From Desulfuromonadales bacterium (GTDB lineage Bacteria > Desulfobacterota > Desulfuromonadia > Desulfuromonadales > BM103), in NCBI GenBank assembly GCA_029859485.1, contig JAOUDB010000088.1, positions 1 through 8,640 of the forward strand: a DNA stretch of 8,640 nucleotides, read 5' to 3'. The notes under the pieces are model-generated. The model did not search any database. It saw only the letters and a program-made list of their open reading frames with translations, and was not told the origin of the DNA. This document shows, piece after piece, positions 6,731 to 8,640 of this stretch (positions are counted from its first letter, which is position 1; each line of letters opens with the position of its first letter). A program made the position numbers and the translations under genes.

Positions 6731-7750
6731 TTAAAGCTTTTTACCTACAACTTTGGCAAACTCGGCAAGTTTGGTCATCATCAGCTGAAAATCAGCCGGA
6801 CGCAGCGACTGAGGCCCATCACTCGCAGCAACTTCAGGGTGAGGATGAACTTCGACGATCAGACCGTCAGCACCGGCAGCCACCGCAGCATAACACATAC
6901 TCGGTACCAGCGAAGCATGACCCGTTGCGTGAGAAGGATCAATGATAATTGGCAGATGGGTCTGCTCTTGCAGTACGGGTACTGCCGAGATATCCAGAGT
7001 ATTGCGGGTAGCTGTTTCAAAGGTGCGAATACCCCGCTCACAAAGGATAACCTTCTGGTTACCTTCGGAGAGGATGTACTCAGCGCTCATCAAGAACTCC
7101 TGGATGGTCGTTGACATGCCGCGCTTGAGAAGAATCGGCTTGTCGAGTGTGCCGAGCATTTTGAGTAAGGCAAAGTTTTGCACGTTACGCGCGCCAACCT
7201 GCATCACATCAGCATACTTTGCGACCAGATCAACATCGCGAGGATTTACGACCTCGGTCACGATCGGTAGCCCGGTTTCTTCGCGGGCCATCGCCAAAAG
7301 CTTGAGGCCCTCTTCTTCCATCCCCTGGAAGGAATAAGGACTGGAGCGCGGTTTGTAAGCACCGCCACGGAGAACGGTTGCGCCCGAGGCCTTGACGGCA
7401 TGGGCGGTTTCGAGAATCTGCTCCTCGCTCTCTACCGAGCAGGGGCCGGCCATGACCACGAGTTGATCACCGCCCACAGTGACTCCGGGAGCAATTTCAA
7501 CCACGGTCCTTTCCAACTTGACCTCTTTGCTCGCCAGCTTGTAGGGCTTGAGGATCGGCACGACATTTTCCACGCCCGGCATCGACTCAATCGACTGCAA
7601 CACAGCCTTGCCTCGCTCATCACCGACAGCACCGACCACATTGCGTGTGTCACCATGAATAACATGAGGTGTGTAGCCAAGCTCCGCAATCCGACTCTCG
7701 ACCGCTGCCAACTCGTCCTTGCTGGCCCCTTTGCGCATTACTATAATCAT
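6731..7750 (-). CDS. aroF: 3-deoxy-7-phosphoheptulonate (DAHP) synthase, type I-beta with N-terminal regulatory domain
   Basis: Condenses phosphoenolpyruvate with erythrose 4-phosphate to DAHP, the first committed step of the shikimate pathway, in the cytoplasm. Its 339 residues comprise an N-terminal ferredoxin-like (ACT-like) domain (about 1-65) and a TIM barrel. This is the layout of the Thermotoga maritima enzyme, in which that domain mediates feedback inhibition by Tyr/Phe. Metal and substrate residues are visible: Cys104 in [19 protein letters not shown] (134-144), LKRGMS (208-213), His274 in DPSHATG, Glu300 in VEVHPHPE and Asp311. ATG 7750 has GGGGA eight bases upstream. The preceding leader encodes an aromatic-rich peptide and terminator hairpins, indicating control by attenuation. 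It is the first gene of a probable operon with the four-cysteine and DUF1015 genes. Confidence 0.97.
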   Translation of the reverse strand: MIIVMRKGASKDELAAVESRIAELGYTPHVIHGDTRNVVGAVGDERGKAVLQSIESMPGVENVVPILKPYKLASKEVKLERTVVEIAPGVTVGGDQLVVMAGPCSVESEEQILETAHAVKASGATVLRGGAYKPRSSPYSFQGMEEEGLKLLAMAREETGLPIVTEVVNPRDVDLVAKYADVMQVGARNVQNFALLKMLGTLDKPILLKRGMSTTIQEFLMSAEYILSEGNQKVILCERGIRTFETATRNTLDISAVPVLQEQTHLPIIIDPSHATGHASLVPSMCYAAVAAGADGLIVEVHPHPEVAASDGPQSLRPADFQLMMTKLAEFAKVVGKKL

Positions 7751-7780
7751 TTTCTCGTCCCCTTTTTGGGAAAGTTCCGG

Positions 7781-7819
7781 TTAAAAAATAAAGGCCGGCA
7801 GGGCTTTCCCGGCGGCCTT
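7781..7819 (-). terminator. second leader hairpin before aroF, intrinsic terminator form
   Basis: On the minus strand, AAGGCCG (7813-7819) pairs with CGGCCTT (7791-7797), and the stem continues inward with CGGG/CCTG-type pairs after one mismatch, around an AAAGC loop. It is followed by TATTTTTTAA (7781-7790). The T run ends about 30 bases before the aroF ATG. Position and form fit an attenuator terminator for aroF. Confidence 0.75.
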
Positions 7820-7841
7820 CATCGTTTACTTTCCCGAAACG

Positions 7842-7881
7842 AAAAAACCACAGGCGCCCCGATTGAGCCGGCCCGTGGTTT
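7842..7881 (-). terminator. first leader hairpin before aroF, attenuator terminator
   Basis: On the minus strand, AAACCACGGGC (7871-7881) pairs with GCCTGTGGTTT (7845-7855) over eleven pairs including one G-U. The stem runs directly into TTTTTT (7842-7847). It begins 25 bases after the stop codon of the aromatic-rich leader peptide. This is the expected place for the terminator of a ribosome-mediated attenuator. Confidence 0.78.
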
Positions 7882-7906
7882 CAGTAATTCTATCGACAAT
7901 CGACCG

Positions 7907-7993
7907 TCAACAGACTTCACCCCGGCCAGGCAAGCCAAAAAAGCTGCCAAACCAAAAGTAAAAACCTGTAAACAACCAACTTTGAGATTTCAT
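7907..7993 (-). CDS. aromatic-rich leader peptide of the aroF attenuator
   Basis: A 28-codon reading frame on the minus strand, starting at ATG 7993 and ending in TGA. The peptide begins MKSQSWLFT, continues GFYFWFGSFF and ends in GLPGRGEVC. It holds six Phe, two Trp and one Tyr, with five aromatic residues in the six positions 11-15 and 8-19 dominated by aromatics. An AAGGTGG motif precedes the ATG by about seven bases. Leader peptides loaded with the end product's codons are the hallmark of ribosome-mediated attenuation, as in E. coli pheA and pheST. Here the product of the downstream gene, DAHP, leads to exactly Phe, Tyr and Trp. Scarce charged tRNA-Phe would stall the ribosome on this run and should prevent the terminator at 7842-7881 from forming. 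The frame stays open upstream to an ATG at 8089, but that longer form lacks a comparable ribosome site. No convincing promoter was identified between 8000 and 8080. Confidence 0.85.
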   Translation of the reverse strand: MKSQSWLFTGFYFWFGSFFGLPGRGEVC

Positions 7994-8082
7994 GCCGACG
8001 CCACCTTCATGAAGTTTTAAGTCTTTGTAGGTAACAAAAAGCGCATCGGAAAGCAAGGAAAGAATCAGCGACAGCTTTTTCC

Positions 8083-8111
8083 TTGACATAAAGTTCGCAT
8101 TTGGTTACAAA
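8083..8111 (+). promoter_or_regulatory. tRNA-Phe promoter
   Basis: A perfect -35 TTGACA (8083-8088), a 17-base spacer and TACAAA (8106-8111), a four-of-six -10 match. The -10 ends ten bases before the mature tRNA, so the 5' leader would be only a few bases long. Confidence 0.75.
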
Positions 8112-8121
8112 TCCTTCTCCC

Positions 8122-8197
<76 letters not shown>

Positions 8198-8205
8198 CAA
8201 GTTAT

Positions 8206-8240
8206 AAGGCCTCGCAATCTACCGACTGCGAGGCCTTTTT
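8206..8240 (+). terminator. intrinsic terminator of tRNA-Phe
   Basis: An eleven-pair perfect stem (AAGGCCTCGCA 8206-8216 with TGCGAGGCCTT 8227-8237) around a ten-base loop, followed by a T run (8236-8240). It begins eight bases after the CCA end of the tRNA. Confidence 0.92.
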
Positions 8241-8324
8241 CTTGACCTCTTATCAGTTTTTCTGCTCAGCTATTGAGCCCCCATTCTAACCACTCGCAAA
8301 ATCTTATACTCTCCCCGAAACAAT

Positions 8325-8522
8325 CTAGTCGTTGTCATTCGAAATAACTGCAAACTCAGGAATCCCCTCTACCCACTTTTCTAGCAAGGGCTTCGACCAA
8401 CGCAACAACTGAACCGGGGCAGGCATCAATCCAAGAGAACCATATAGTTGTGGGACAGGTCTCTTTACATCAGGTAGCTCTTGAAGACCAGGTAGGGGCT
8501 GAGAAAACCTCGAGTCAGAAGG
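8325..8522 (-). pseudogene. possible remnant of a coding sequence, not identified
   Basis: On the minus strand a frame is open for 65 codons between TAG at 8523-8525 and TAG at 8325-8327. Its translation looks protein-like, for example QLYGSLGLMPAPVQLLRWSK and EKWVEGIPEFAVISNDND. The only ATG (8426) leaves 33 residues and has no clear ribosome site. I do not recognise a family. It may be the C-terminal remnant of a degraded gene, or a chance open frame. The remainder of 8241-8546 shows nothing I can name. Confidence 0.22.
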
Positions 8523-8546
8523 CTAAGGGCCAACAACCCCACACTT

Positions 8547-8580
8547 AAAAAGCCCCCCGAATCAAACCGGAGGGCTTTTT
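8547..8580. terminator. bidirectional intrinsic terminator
   Basis: AAAAAGCCC (8547-8555) pairs with GGGCTTTTT (8572-8580). CCG/CGG pairs extend the stem after one mismatch, around an AT-rich loop. A T run follows on both strands (five T's on plus; TTTTT then AAGTG on minus). It could serve a gene beyond the right edge on the minus strand or end any plus-strand read-through. The last 60 bases (8581-8640) show no gene. Confidence 0.75.
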
Positions 8581-8640
8581 GTTGCACATAAGGGATTCAG
8601 TATTTTACATACTCTACTTAGTTCTTACCGTTGTCATGCA

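Overview
The window looks like chromosomal sequence from a Gram-negative anaerobe. The best guess is the Desulfuromonadales/Geobacter group, based on the gene set (type I-beta DAHP synthase, a small four-cysteine protein, a DUF1015 protein, a short ACT-domain phosphoglycerate dehydrogenase) and a moderate GC content. This assignment is an inference, not a database match. All recognisable protein genes lie on the minus strand, so transcription runs from high to low coordinates. The one clear plus-strand gene is tRNA-Phe.

In transcription order, the minus-strand block starts at about 8000. It opens with a regulatory leader: a 28-residue peptide packed with Phe, Tyr and Trp codons (7907-7993), then two tandem terminator-like hairpins (7845-7881 and 7791-7819). 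Next come aroF (DAHP synthase, first step of aromatic amino acid synthesis), a 91-residue Cys-X2-Cys-X5-Cys-X3-Cys protein, and a DUF1015 protein. Short gaps suggest these three genes form one operon. Divergent from the leader is tRNA-Phe(GAA), with a good promoter and a strong terminator.

Below the DUF1015 gene lies the serine part: a short phosphoglycerate dehydrogenase (3734-4903) behind its own promoter and a terminator-like leader hairpin; serC (2425-3516), closed by an intrinsic terminator; a hotdog thioesterase starting at GTG (1612-2088); and serA of the long ASB-ACT type (1-1514), which runs off the left edge and has a near-consensus promoter. Two different phosphoglycerate dehydrogenases and SerC supply the first two steps from 3-phosphoglycerate to serine. 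No serB-type phosphatase is visible here.

Longer stretches without genes are 2101-2424 (thioesterase promoter, a purine-rich inverted repeat, serC terminator), 3517-3733 (serC leader with one hairpin), 7751-8121 (aroF leader and tRNA promoter) and 8241-8640 (a possible gene remnant and a bidirectional terminator).

The most interesting feature is the apparent aromatic-codon attenuation system in front of aroF, lying beside the gene for the tRNA it probably senses. Second is the DUF1015 protein in a serine-gene context, with a DGNHS motif resembling the DGHHR motif of ParB-like serine kinases.
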